Source: Candidatus Acidiferrum typicum (lineage in GTDB: Bacteria; Acidobacteriota; Terriglobia; Acidiferrales; UBA7541). Taken from it: a DNA stretch of 40,811 nucleotides. Under the pieces are notes generated by a model. The model was given only the letters and a program-made list of their open reading frames with translations, was not told the origin of the DNA and did no database searches. Of this stretch, positions 1 to 7,989 are shown one piece after another. A program made the position numbers and the translations under genes. Where the stretch lies: NCBI GenBank assembly GCA_025463055.1, contig JAOAPV010000025.1, forward strand, positions 1 through 40,811, in the 5' to 3' direction. Every line of letters begins with the position of its first letter. The stretch's first letter is position 1.

Positions 1-322
1 GAAAGAGAGTATTGGCGCAGAGCTTCGACAGAAAAATGGCGAATGGATCGGAGACAGAAAGCCGCAACGCGCTGAGTGTGTCGTTCGTTTGCTCGCGCAA
101 AAAGCCCGGCTGCAGCATCAGGGAAGCCGCAAAAAGAAAGGCCAGCCACAGCAGGCCGGGCCCGAAGCGTCGCGACTCTTCTCTCGTAGGATCAAACGTA
201 AAGCTGAACAGCACCACGATCATCAGAATGAAAACGACGGTCGTGGTCAGCAGCTCGCGCGAGCGAAACTCCGTGCGCAGCTCTTTGCCAAGCAGTACGC
301 CCGTGTTGGAGAACAAGCTCAT
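1..322 (-). CDS. ccmB: Heme exporter protein CcmB, 5' part only (runs off the left edge)
   Basis: CcmB is the membrane subunit that works with the CcmA ATPase (and CcmC) to release holo-CcmE during cytochrome c maturation. About 107 N-terminal residues are visible, starting MSLFSNTGVLLGKELRTEFR. The cytoplasmic opening helix with LGKELRTEFRSRELL is typical of the family, and it is followed by two hydrophobic stretches at about residues 26-42 and 58-70. The ATG at 320-322 lies 9 bases after the ccmA stop, so the two are co-transcribed. The frame stays open to the edge of the window. A full CcmB is about 220 residues, so roughly half is missing here only because the window ends. Confidence 0.88.
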   Translation of the reverse strand, partial: MSLFSNTGVLLGKELRTEFRSRELLTTTVVFILMIVVLFSFTFDPTREESRRFGPGLLWLAFLFAASLMLQPGFLREQTNDTLSALRLSVSDPFAIFLSKLCANTLF

Positions 323-331
323 CTAACTTAT

Positions 332-1036
332 CTAGGCATTGGCAAACGTCAGGATGGAATGCAGGCTCGCACCATTTCGCGTGTCGGCGACCACCGCACC
401 GGCGTCCAGGCGTATCGCGCGCGTTGCCACATCGGAAATTTCCGATTCACCGTGCAAGCTCATCAGGATTGTGCAGTCGGCGTCGCGTAAACGCCGCAGG
501 GTCGCCGCCAGCCAACTCACACCTTGCGGATCGAGACCGGTCGCCGGTTCGTCGAGAAGCAAAACGGAAGGCTCGTGCAGCAGCGCGCGCGCAAGCGCTA
601 CGCGCTGGCGCATTCCCCGTGAAAACGTGCGCACCAGCGAATCGCGCCGCTCGAATAGGCCTACATCGCGCAGCAACGACTCGACTCGCTGCGAAGGCTC
701 CGGAATCTCCAGCAGCCGCGCGAAGAGCAGCAGATTTTCCTCCGCGGTCAACTCGTCGTAAACCATCGTGGCGTGCGCCACGAACCCGGTATTTTTGGTC
801 GCCCGCTCGGATTGGTTGGGCGCAGGAGAAAATGTCAGCTTCCCCGCTGACGGCCGCACCAATTGTGCTGCAATCCGCAGCAGCGTGGTCTTGCCTGAGC
901 CGTTGCGGCCCGCAAACGCCACGCACTCGCCCGGCTCGATCTCAAGAGACACACGGCGCAACGCGTAAAGCCCGCCGTATCTTTTGTCGATATTTTCGAG
1001 GCGAAGACCTATGCGGCGCGTTTCCGCGGGCGTCAC
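332..1036 (-). CDS. ccmA: Heme exporter ATP-binding protein CcmA
   Basis: ABC-type ATPase of the cytochrome c maturation system. It couples ATP hydrolysis to release of heme-loaded CcmE from the CcmABCD membrane complex. The 234-residue protein has a Walker A motif GRNGSGKTT at 43-51, an ABC signature variant FSRGMRQR at 138-145, and Walker B VLLLDEP from 158 followed by the D-loop. Family length is about 200-230, so it is complete. The start is GTG with a GAGGG Shine-Dalgarno stretch just upstream. The sequence alone would fit many ABC transporters; the assignment rests on ccmB directly downstream and ccmE/F/H upstream in the same operon. Confidence 0.9.
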   Translation of the reverse strand: MTPAETRRIGLRLENIDKRYGGLYALRRVSLEIEPGECVAFAGRNGSGKTTLLRIAAQLVRPSAGKLTFSPAPNQSERATKNTGFVAHATMVYDELTAEENLLLFARLLEIPEPSQRVESLLRDVGLFERRDSLVRTFSRGMRQRVALARALLHEPSVLLLDEPATGLDPQGVSWLAATLRRLRDADCTILMSLHGESEISDVATRAIRLDAGAVVADTRNGASLHSILTFANA

Positions 1037-1079
1037 CGCGCGCCCTCACTAAAATCCACAGCGGACCGCATGCGCACGC

Positions 1080-2321
1080 TTAGCCTCGCACCAGTTCGCG
1101 CAGCACCTTCTCCGCCTGCGCGCGCTCCTGAGCATACTCCTCTTCGGAAATTGTGCCGGCCTGCCGCCGCAGCTCCAGGCGAAACATCTGATCTTTCAGC
1201 GCATCGAGGTTCGAGTCGACAGCAGCATCGACTTGAGAGAGTTTCTTCGACTTCGATGCAGCTTTACCCTTGCCACTTGGCGGAGGGACATCGCCAGCAA
1301 CAGCCATAACCGGTTTGCGCACCAAGAGCATCGCGCCTAGCGCAAAAATTCCCACGAAGCCCGCAATCAGCGGCCACTTCAACACATCCAGCCGCCCAGG
1401 TATCGACTGAATGTTTGCCGCCGCTGCCGCGGCCTGCGCGTCCCGACCGCCTTGTCCACCGCCCCCTCCGGAGCCTTCACTTTGCAGCGGCGGCGCGGTA
1501 CCGGACACATTCACCGCCATTACATTGTTGGCCGGCACATTCTCCCGGCCGTAGACGCTCATGCCCTGCTCTTGTCCGCCACTCTCCAAACCGTCGCCGC
1601 TGATCTGCATAGTCGGCGAAGCCACGACAAGTAGCCGGTCCGCGGGATAAATCGTTGCCACTTTCAGTGTGGCGGCGTTTCCAGGATATGGAACCTCGTA
1701 CGCGTAGCGCATCGTGTTTTGTCCCGGGCGCAGCGCGTAGGCAATGGCGTACTTCCCTTTGCCTTTATCGATCGGAGTTTGCATCACGGGCATGCCGGTC
1801 GGCCCGGAAGCAGCGACCTGCTGCAAATGCGCATTCTCCGGAATCACAAATTCGAAATTGCCGTCGCCACGAAAGTACGCTTGCGGTGGCTGCGAATGAT
1901 TCTGAATCGAATATTCCTCAGCCACAGTTAGGTGGTCGCCACTGGGCTGAAAAAACACAATCCGCGAAACCACCGCAATGATCTTGGGATCCTTAGACGG
2001 CTCGAAAACGCTCACTTCCACGCTGCTATTGCCAGGCGGAACGGGCTGGTGAAAGTTAATTCCCTTGTACACGGCGCGCACCAGCATCGGTTGCGAGCCA
2101 AGCGCCGGATAGTCAAATGAAAATTGCCCTTGGGCATCGGTCTTTGAGTTCGCAACGGGCTGCATTCCGCCTTGCAATTGAATCAATATGACTTCGATGG
2201 CTGATGCTGACTTGCCTGTTGTGCCGTTCTTTACCGTGCCGTGAAGCGTTCCCGCGCGCCCCAACGCCGCAAATAGAAGCAGTGTCGCGAAGCAAATACC
2301 AAAGCTGCGAACTGGTCTCAT
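1080..2321 (-). CDS. Exported, membrane-anchored CnaB-type protein in the ccm operon
   Basis: 413 residues of unknown function. The N-terminus is a signal peptide (MRPVRSFGICFATLLLFAALGRA). Residues about 25-105 look like a carboxypeptidase-regulatory/CnaB-type beta sandwich (GTLHGTVKNGTTGKSASAI, DAQGQFSFDYP). A second beta-rich domain covers about 110-270. A Gly/Ala-rich linker (about 285-308) leads to one transmembrane helix (WPLIAGFVGIFALGAMLLV, about 318-337), then a charged cytoplasmic tail. The tail ends in a helical hairpin of the type RLELRRQAGTISEEEYAQE, very like the hairpin in the gene just upstream. The ATG overlaps the TAA of that gene by one base, so it is part of the operon. 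It sits where proteobacteria have ccmI-type assembly factors, so a role in apocytochrome handling is a guess. Confidence 0.75.
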   Translation of the reverse strand: MRPVRSFGICFATLLLFAALGRAGTLHGTVKNGTTGKSASAIEVILIQLQGGMQPVANSKTDAQGQFSFDYPALGSQPMLVRAVYKGINFHQPVPPGNSSVEVSVFEPSKDPKIIAVVSRIVFFQPSGDHLTVAEEYSIQNHSQPPQAYFRGDGNFEFVIPENAHLQQVAASGPTGMPVMQTPIDKGKGKYAIAYALRPGQNTMRYAYEVPYPGNAATLKVATIYPADRLLVVASPTMQISGDGLESGGQEQGMSVYGRENVPANNVMAVNVSGTAPPLQSEGSGGGGGQGGRDAQAAAAAANIQSIPGRLDVLKWPLIAGFVGIFALGAMLLVRKPVMAVAGDVPPPSGKGKAASKSKKLSQVDAAVDSNLDALKDQMFRLELRRQAGTISEEEYAQERAQAEKVLRELVRG

Positions 2322-2698
2322 TACTGACCACGCTCCGTGTCCGCAGTATGCGGAGCACGCGGGCGACGAACCTGCGAGTCCGTCACCTTCTCAATTTCGG
2401 CCAACACCAACGCCGCTTCGTTCTCAATAGAAGTCTTCATCGCGTCATAGTCGCTTTCGGAATATTTACCCGAGCGAAACTCAAAACGTAAGTCTCGTAA
2501 ATTGTCGTAAATGGTGTCGCGCCGCTCCATCAAGTGGTCCAGCTTGGTGCGATGCGGCGCCAAATCAGAGGCATCCGCTTGGATGTAAAACATAAAAAGA
2601 AGCGTAGCCATAGCCAGCGCCAAGCATGCGCCAAGCACTGCGCCATCTGCTGACGAAATCATAAATATCAATCCGAAATCCAAATAAGCGCCGGCCAT
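2321..2698 (-). CDS. Small CcmI-like membrane protein
   Basis: 125 residues. A hydrophobic helix at about 18-40 (GAVLGACLALAMATLLFMFYI) is followed by a soluble helical region with LMERRDTIYDNLRDLRFEF and SGKYSESDYDAMKTSIENEA. The pattern of a membrane helix followed by L..R...I...L.DL.FE...GK.S..DY resembles the N-terminal part of CcmI/CycH, which passes apocytochrome to the CcmF/H heme lyase. The TPR part of full-length CcmI is absent. It overlaps ccmH upstream and the CnaB-type gene downstream by one base each (TAATG), so translation is probably coupled. The CcmI link is from resemblance and position only. Confidence 0.65.
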   Translation of the reverse strand: MAGAYLDFGLIFMISSADGAVLGACLALAMATLLFMFYIQADASDLAPHRTKLDHLMERRDTIYDNLRDLRFEFRSGKYSESDYDAMKTSIENEAALVLAEIEKVTDSQVRRPRAPHTADTERGQ

Positions 2699-3195
2699 TA
2701 GTCCTCAGTCTCTTGGGTGACGCGGCGCCGGGCGCGCTCCAGATCTTGCGCCGAAATTCCCCGCACTGCACTCACCGTTGCTGCGCGCGGCATCACGCGA
2801 CGCCATTTCCAAATCACGAAAACCACGAGCAGCGTTCCCAGGAGCAGGTAAATGGTCGGCAGGCTCCACGCGACCAGGCTCAGCCCAGATTTCGGCGGCT
2901 CCGCGTACACTTTGGTGCCAAACTCTTGCACAAACCCCGACGTGATCTCCGTCTCAGACTCGCCGCGCGCCACCGCTTCGTCAAGATGTTTCAACATGCT
3001 CGCGGAGGTTGTGCAGCCGACGTGATTGCATTGTGTCAGCACCTGATTGCAGCTGCACATGCACATGAACTTGCCGCCGATTTGCTTGGCGCGATTATCC
3101 GCTTGCTGCGCCTGCAGGTGCGAAGAAAGCAACGCGCTTGAAGAGGCACTGAGCGCAATCACCAGAAAGAAAGCCGCTAAACGCCGTTTAGTCAT
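2698..3195 (-). CDS. ccmH: Cytochrome c maturation protein CcmH, with atypical cysteine motif
   Basis: CcmH is the periplasm-facing thiol protein that prepares apocytochrome CXXCH cysteines for heme attachment by CcmF. I start it at the ATG at 3193-3195, which overlaps the ccmF stop by 8 bases; an upstream start would reach 3267 but adds no hydrophobic leader. The 165-residue product has an N-terminal hydrophobic segment (AAFFLVIALSASSSALL), the motif KFMCMCSCNQVLTQCNHVGC with cysteines at 45, 47, 49, 56 and 61, the family's three-helix region (SMLKHLDEAVARGESETEI), and a C-terminal membrane helix (SLPTIYLLLGTLLVVFVIW). Canonical CcmH has LRCxxCQ; aligned on C45, the second cysteine is replaced by Ser48 with cysteines on either side. 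Confidence 0.87.
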   Translation of the reverse strand: MTKRRLAAFFLVIALSASSSALLSSHLQAQQADNRAKQIGGKFMCMCSCNQVLTQCNHVGCTTSASMLKHLDEAVARGESETEITSGFVQEFGTKVYAEPPKSGLSLVAWSLPTIYLLLGTLLVVFVIWKWRRVMPRAATVSAVRGISAQDLERARRRVTQETED

Positions 3196-5248
3196 GCCCT
3201 TCCCGAAGCGCCACAGAAGGCGCGAGTGTCTGCGCAGAGGCCGGCTGAGCCGCACGTTCAGGGGCACCGGATAAAACCAGTACCGCTCGCCGGTTCGGCA
3301 GCAAGGTCACCAGCGTGCCCAGCACAACGACCAACCCGCCCAGCCAGATCCATTTCACTAGCGGATTCAAATACGCGTGAACCACCGGAGCTTGCGTTTC
3401 CGGGTTCTGTCCCGCGTATACGACATAGAGGTCTTCCCGCAGCGTCGAGTAAATCGCGACCATCGTGCCTGACTGTTCGTTGGTCTGGAAAAAGCGCCGC
3501 TCCGGGTACAACATCATCAGCGGCTTGTTGTCGCGCCATACTTCCACGATCATGCGCTCGGAAGTGTAATTCTTCTCCACCTTGGAATCGAAACCTTGCA
3601 GCAGCAGCTTGTAACCGCCAATCTGAAGGGTCGAGCCTGGCTGCATGTCTTTCTGCGCGTCGCGATTGAATGCCGCGCCCGCCAGCCCCACGAAAATCAG
3701 CACCATGCCCATGTGTACGATGTATCCGCCGTAGCGGCGCGTGTTGCGCATGGTGAGGTCGACAGCAGAAGCGAGGAACGACGCGCCAGACCGTGAGCGA
3801 ATCACACGCGCGCCGCGGAAAAATTCCATGCCGATCGTCGAAGTCACAAATACACAAAGGATCAGGCACACCAGCGAGAAAAACTCGCGCAGTCCCAAAG
3901 CAAAAAAGACAACCCCGGCCAACAAACCAATTACAAGAGGCCAACCAAAATTGCGCTTTAAGCTATCAGTGGAAGTTTTGCGCCAAGCGAGCAGCGGCCC
4001 CACACCGGTGAGAAACAGAAGCAGCAATCCGATCGGAACGTTCACCTTGTTAAAGAACGGCGCCCCCACGCTGATGCGCGAACCGGAAAACCATTCCGAA
4101 AATACCGGAAACAGCGTCCCCGAAAGCACGGCGATGCAGGAGACCAGTAAAATCAAATTGTTAAATAGAAAGCTCGATTCGCGCGACACCATCGAGTCCA
4201 GTTGATTCTCGCTCTTGAGGTAGTCGCGATTTTTCAGGTAAGCCACAAAGCAGACGGCGAAAATCAGCAGCAAAAATCCAACAAAGTAGTTCCCGATGCT
4301 CGACTGCGCAAAAGCATGAACCGAGCTGACCACACCGCTGCGCGTCAGTAAAGTCCCCAGGATGCATAGCATGAATGTAGTGAACACCAGCCAGACGTTC
4401 CACACCTTCATCATGCCGCGCTTTTCCTGCATCATCACCGAATGCAGAAAGGCGGTGCCGGTCAGCCAGGGCAGAAGCGACGCGTTCTCTACGGGATCCC
4501 AGCCCCAGTAACCGCCCCAGCCCAACACGGCGTAAGCCCAATGCGCGCCGAGCAAAATACCCATGGTCTGGAAGCACCACGCGATCATCGTCCACTTGCG
4601 CGTCAGGTGAATCCATTTTTCTCCAGGATAGCGAGCCAGCAGCGCACCCAGCGCAAACGCAAACGGAATCGTAAATCCGGTGTAGCCGGAATAAAGATTC
4701 GGCGGATGGATCACCATCTCCGGATATTGCAGCAGCGGAGTCAGACCGTTGCCATCCGCGCGAGTGAAAATCTCGAGCGTGCCATTCGCGCCCGTAGAAG
4801 CCAGCACCTTGAACGGGCTGGCCACAAAATTATTTAGTGTAAGAAAGAAAATCTGCACGCCGGCTAGCACCACACCGACGTATGGCATCAACTCTCCGTT
4901 TTTATTGCGGTAGACCAGCAGAACGGAAAAAACGTAAATGGCGAGCAGAAAACTCCAGAAAAGGAGCGAGCCTTCCTGCCCCGACCAGAGCGCGGCAATC
5001 TTATAGAAGGTCGCCAGATCGCGATTGCTGTGAGCGACCACATACGAAACCCAGTAGCTATCGCTGAAAAATAGGTAAACAAGGCTGGCGGTGGCGAGGA
5101 AAATCAGCCCGCAGGTAGCAATCCCGGCTTGCCGCGCGCTCTTGACCAGCAGCGGATGGCGCGTGCGAATCGCGAAGATGCCGCCAACAAAGGCGTATCC
5201 CGCGCACAAAAACGCAAGGAGCAACGCAAAGGAACCAAAAACATCCAC
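3188..5248 (-). CDS. ccmF: Cytochrome c heme lyase CcmF
   Basis: Multi-spanning membrane heme lyase that joins heme from holo-CcmE to apocytochrome c on the outer face of the inner membrane. 686 residues, as expected for CcmF/NrfE. The tryptophan-rich WWD-type motif GWGGYWGWDPVENASLLPWL lies near residues 240-262, flanked by many hydrophobic helices. A large periplasmic domain occurs near the C-terminus before a last helix (WLGGLVVVLGTLVTLL). The start is GTG, preceded by AAGGTGG at good spacing. It lies 51 bases after ccmE and its stop overlaps the start of ccmH, so it is mid-operon. Confidence 0.95.
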   Translation of the reverse strand: MDVFGSFALLLAFLCAGYAFVGGIFAIRTRHPLLVKSARQAGIATCGLIFLATASLVYLFFSDSYWVSYVVAHSNRDLATFYKIAALWSGQEGSLLFWSFLLAIYVFSVLLVYRNKNGELMPYVGVVLAGVQIFFLTLNNFVASPFKVLASTGANGTLEIFTRADGNGLTPLLQYPEMVIHPPNLYSGYTGFTIPFAFALGALLARYPGEKWIHLTRKWTMIAWCFQTMGILLGAHWAYAVLGWGGYWGWDPVENASLLPWLTGTAFLHSVMMQEKRGMMKVWNVWLVFTTFMLCILGTLLTRSGVVSSVHAFAQSSIGNYFVGFLLLIFAVCFVAYLKNRDYLKSENQLDSMVSRESSFLFNNLILLVSCIAVLSGTLFPVFSEWFSGSRISVGAPFFNKVNVPIGLLLLFLTGVGPLLAWRKTSTDSLKRNFGWPLVIGLLAGVVFFALGLREFFSLVCLILCVFVTSTIGMEFFRGARVIRSRSGASFLASAVDLTMRNTRRYGGYIVHMGMVLIFVGLAGAAFNRDAQKDMQPGSTLQIGGYKLLLQGFDSKVEKNYTSERMIVEVWRDNKPLMMLYPERRFFQTNEQSGTMVAIYSTLREDLYVVYAGQNPETQAPVVHAYLNPLVKWIWLGGLVVVLGTLVTLLPNRRAVLVLSGAPERAAQPASAQTLAPSVALREGHD

Positions 5249-5299
5249 TGCGGTCCACCTTCCCCGAAGCGCCCCTGTTGGGCAGGGTCGCCTACCACT

Positions 5300-5731
5300 C
5301 TACATTGTGCTGGGTTTCTCCGAACCCGGCTTCGCGTCGCCGCCGGGCGCTGCTTCGTATTTCGACGCGCACTTGGCCTGGACGTGCTCGGCTACAAAAC
5401 TCCCATTGTTCGCCAAACTGCCTTCCACCAGCGCTTGCGATTTGTCCACAAACGTATCCGGCAGCGGCTCGTTACCCACGTAACTTACCGGCAGCAACTT
5501 CCCTTCTCCCGCCAGAACGAAATCCACTCGCCCGGACAGCCGTTTGATTGTCCCGGGCTCAACGGTCCCGCCCACGCGGAGCCGATGTGCGCGCGCCGTG
5601 CCATGCAAGGTCTGCAACTCAGCAATGGTGTGGTAGTACGTCTTGCTTTCGCCATACCCCAGCCAGGCAAGGAAACCCATGGACACAACGATAATCCCGA
5701 TGCCTATGCCAAATTTTGTGCGCTTATGCAT
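5300..5731 (-). CDS. ccmE: Heme chaperone CcmE, CXXXY type
   Basis: Periplasmic heme chaperone that binds heme covalently and hands it to CcmF. 143 residues: an N-terminal membrane anchor (GIGIGIIVVSMGFLAWLGYG, about 8-27), then the OB-fold (LRVGGTVEPGTIKR, VDFVLAGEGKLLPVSYVG, LVEGSLANNGSFVAEHVQAK) and a short flexible tail. The heme-binding site of the usual form is HXXXY; here the aligned residues are C121-A-S-K-Y125, preceded by the same AK dipeptide seen before the E. coli histidine. The cysteine type is known from archaea and some sulfate reducers. AGGAG lies 8 bases before the ATG. It is the first gene of the ccm operon as seen here. Confidence 0.93.
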   Translation of the reverse strand: MHKRTKFGIGIGIIVVSMGFLAWLGYGESKTYYHTIAELQTLHGTARAHRLRVGGTVEPGTIKRLSGRVDFVLAGEGKLLPVSYVGNEPLPDTFVDKSQALVEGSLANNGSFVAEHVQAKCASKYEAAPGGDAKPGSEKPSTM

Positions 5732-5794
5732 AGCAGCGCTCCTAGAGAGGGGTCAATGGCTCAGATGCATTCTATCACGCGAAAGTCGCAAATC

Positions 5795-6388
5795 TCACGC
5801 AAAGCTCTGGCGAGCAGAAGCGCCCGGGCTGACCAGCGCCTCTCGCAAGCGGTGGGCGGATTCACCCGACGTATCTGCATCGAATGCAAAGGGTTTGTCT
5901 CGATCGAGCAAGATTGCGCAAGGAAGTTCGCCGGATCTTAGAACCGGCAAGAATTGCTCGAGGGCTTGTGAAAGCGGTACTAGCCTCTTCGGTTTGAGCG
6001 AACGGCGAATCCGCGCCAGCACGCCTGGAAGGCGATTCGCGATGAGGTGCTGAAGGTCATCATCTGTGCCATCTTTCAACGGGCACTCGAGCGCATGCGT
6101 TAGGAAAAAGCCGCCACGCTGAAATTCCGCAAGCACCGCCTCCGCAGATTTTCCAGCAAGCGTTACCCCGGCGGCGGCAAGCAAGATCTTCGCTTCACCC
6201 TCCCACCCGCCCGCAGGCGAGTAGATAAAATCGGAGTCGTTCAGCGGTGTAACAGCTCCGAGCAGCAGGGTGCCTATGTGCACCGGCCGAAAGCGCGTCG
6301 TCCACTCTAGCCGCTGCAAACGCCGCGCAATATGTTGGGGAGAGGCTAGTTGCCCGCAGCCGTCACAACGCAAGTCCGCTTGGCTCAT
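5795..6388 (-). CDS. Unassigned protein, perhaps of the uracil-DNA glycosylase-like fold
   Basis: I do not recognise the family with confidence. From the ATG at 6386-6388 the product is 197 residues; a TTG start at 6460 would add 24, and neither has a good Shine-Dalgarno. It opens with a CDGCG pair that could bind a metal. The order of later motifs (RPVHIGTLLLGAVTPLNDSD, a FIYSP stretch, FQRGGFFLTHALECPL, and a helix before a strand RRSLKPKRLVPLSQAL) loosely follows that of uracil-DNA glycosylase superfamily proteins. The usual catalytic GE(A)P motif is not clear. It ends 63 bases before ccmE on the same strand and might be transcribed with it. Confidence 0.55.
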   Translation of the reverse strand: MSQADLRCDGCGQLASPQHIARRLQRLEWTTRFRPVHIGTLLLGAVTPLNDSDFIYSPAGGWEGEAKILLAAAGVTLAGKSAEAVLAEFQRGGFFLTHALECPLKDGTDDDLQHLIANRLPGVLARIRRSLKPKRLVPLSQALEQFLPVLRSGELPCAILLDRDKPFAFDADTSGESAHRLREALVSPGASARQSFA

Positions 6389-6499
6389 GGTCACAAAGGA
6401 TCGTAGATGAGCCAGCCGCCGAGCGCAAACCGCAAACAGCTCAACAGAGCCCGCATTCAACGAGACATCTTGAAAATTGGATGGACTTGATCAGAGCGG

Positions 6500-6820
6500 C
6501 TATTTGGGAACAGCGAGATCGGACGGCAGCTTCGACCGCAAACACCACTTCAGCTCCTGGCTTAGCTCGGTCACTTCCATACCGGGCATCACGATGAACT
6601 TGCAGCTCAGCATCTCGCGCGATTCATCATCGTCAGGCAATTGGCAGGAAACGCGGCAATACTGGCATTCCTGGTTCCAGCAGAATCGACCGTAAGGAAT
6701 GGTTTCCGGGCTGATGAATTGAAAGCAGCGCAAAAGCGAATTGCGCTCCGGGACCTGAAACTTCTTCCCCAGGATAGTGATGTCCACCAACTTTTCGTAA
6801 GGACGGAACGGTTCCGACAT
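6500..6820 (-). CDS. Small [2Fe-2S] ferredoxin-like protein
   Basis: 106 residues when started at the ATG at 6818-6820, which has AGGA about 9 bases upstream; an in-frame start 13 codons earlier is less likely. The sequence reads as a beta-grasp ferredoxin-type domain (VDITILGKKFQVPERNSLLRCFQF), with the cluster motif C47-X4-C52-X2-C55 inside GRFCWNQECQYCRVSC and a fourth ligand candidate C73 17 residues later. Extra cysteines lie at 32, 59 and 93. The ISPETIPYGRFCWN stretch is typical of small NuoG-like ferredoxin-domain proteins. It probably transfers single electrons, but no partner is visible in the neighbourhood. Confidence 0.75.
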   Translation of the reverse strand: MSEPFRPYEKLVDITILGKKFQVPERNSLLRCFQFISPETIPYGRFCWNQECQYCRVSCQLPDDDESREMLSCKFIVMPGMEVTELSQELKWCLRSKLPSDLAVPK

Positions 6821-7017
6821 AGTCGATTCCTGTTTTCCGCGCACCTGCCGCTGCGTCAAGCTCGCGCAGCGTTCCCTGTGCTGATGCGCATCAGAGTTAG
6901 CGGTAATCAGAGTAGACCTGACGTGCGGGGGCTACAACGAAACGTCTATCGAAGCGTTGCCAATGTGCTACGGGGTGCGTTGAGGGTGGAATGCGAGGGA
7001 GGCCGATCCGCAGGCGG

Positions 7018-7989
7018 TCAACCCATATAGAAGTATTGGCCCATCTCGCGGAATTTCTGATAGCGCGCGTCGAGCAAATCCTTCACCGACTGATTCGTCA
7101 GCATCACCAGCTGGCGGTCCAGCACGGTGTCGAGTAACCGTGCCGCCCCTTCGTAGTCGGTATGCGCGCCGGCTTCCGGTTCCGCCACGATTTCGTCGAT
7201 AATGCCCATCTCTTTCAAGTCCGTGGCGGTAATCTTCAGCGCGACAGCGGCGGTTTCGGCCTTCGTCGAATCGCGCCACATGATGGCGGCGCAGCCTTCA
7301 GGAGAAATCACGGAATAAAAACTGTTTTCGAGGATGTTCACGCGGTCACCCACGGCTATAGCCAAAGCACCGCCTGATCCGCCTTCGCCCGTAACAGTTA
7401 CGATGATCGGCACCGGGAGACGGGCCATCTCTCGCAAGTTCAGCGCAATCGCTTCCGCTTGACCGCGTTCTTCTGCGTCGAGGCCGGGGTAAGCGCCCTG
7501 CGTATCGATAAATGTAAAGATCGGGCGGCCATATTTCGCTGCCAGTTTCATCACGCGCAGCGCCTTGCGATAACCCTCTGGTTTCGGCTGGCCGAAATTG
7601 CGCACCAGCCGCTGCTTGGTGTCGCGGCCTTTCTGGTGACCGATGACCGCCACGGGGCGCCCGTGAAATTTCCCCAGCCCGGCGACAATCGCTTTGTCGT
7701 CGCCATACCCGCGATCGCCGTGCAGCTCGAAGAAATCGGTGAACAGCAGCCCGATAAAATCCAGCGTGTACGGCCGCTGCGGATGCCGCGCGATTTGCGC
7801 GCGCTGCCAGGGACCCAGGTGCTCGTAGAATTCGCGCCGCAGCTCCGACACTTGCTGGCGAATGCGCTCCAGATCCGCGTCGCCGTTCGTGCTTCCGGCC
7901 AGATGGCGCAGATCCTCGACATCTTTTTCCAGGCGCTCGATTTCGCGCTCGCGGCTCCCCTGGGTTTGAGGTTTGTCTCTGCGCGCCAT
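7018..7989 (-). CDS. accA: Acetyl-CoA carboxylase carboxyltransferase subunit alpha
   Basis: Alpha subunit of the carboxyltransferase that moves the carboxyl group from biotin to acetyl-CoA to make malonyl-CoA, the first step of fatty acid synthesis. 323 residues from the ATG at 7987-7989, the normal length. The N-terminal coiled helix (REREIERLEKDVEDLRHL) is followed by the crotonase-like fold with RPYTLDFIGLLFTDFFELHGDR, GHQKGRDTKQRLVRNFG, FIDTQGAYPGLDAEERGQAEAI and GEGGSGGALAIAVGD. The ATG shares one base with the dnaE stop (TGATG), so translation is probably coupled. The partner subunit gene accD is not in the window. Confidence 0.96.
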   Translation of the reverse strand: MARRDKPQTQGSREREIERLEKDVEDLRHLAGSTNGDADLERIRQQVSELRREFYEHLGPWQRAQIARHPQRPYTLDFIGLLFTDFFELHGDRGYGDDKAIVAGLGKFHGRPVAVIGHQKGRDTKQRLVRNFGQPKPEGYRKALRVMKLAAKYGRPIFTFIDTQGAYPGLDAEERGQAEAIALNLREMARLPVPIIVTVTGEGGSGGALAIAVGDRVNILENSFYSVISPEGCAAIMWRDSTKAETAAVALKITATDLKEMGIIDEIVAEPEAGAHTDYEGAARLLDTVLDRQLVMLTNQSVKDLLDARYQKFREMGQYFYMG

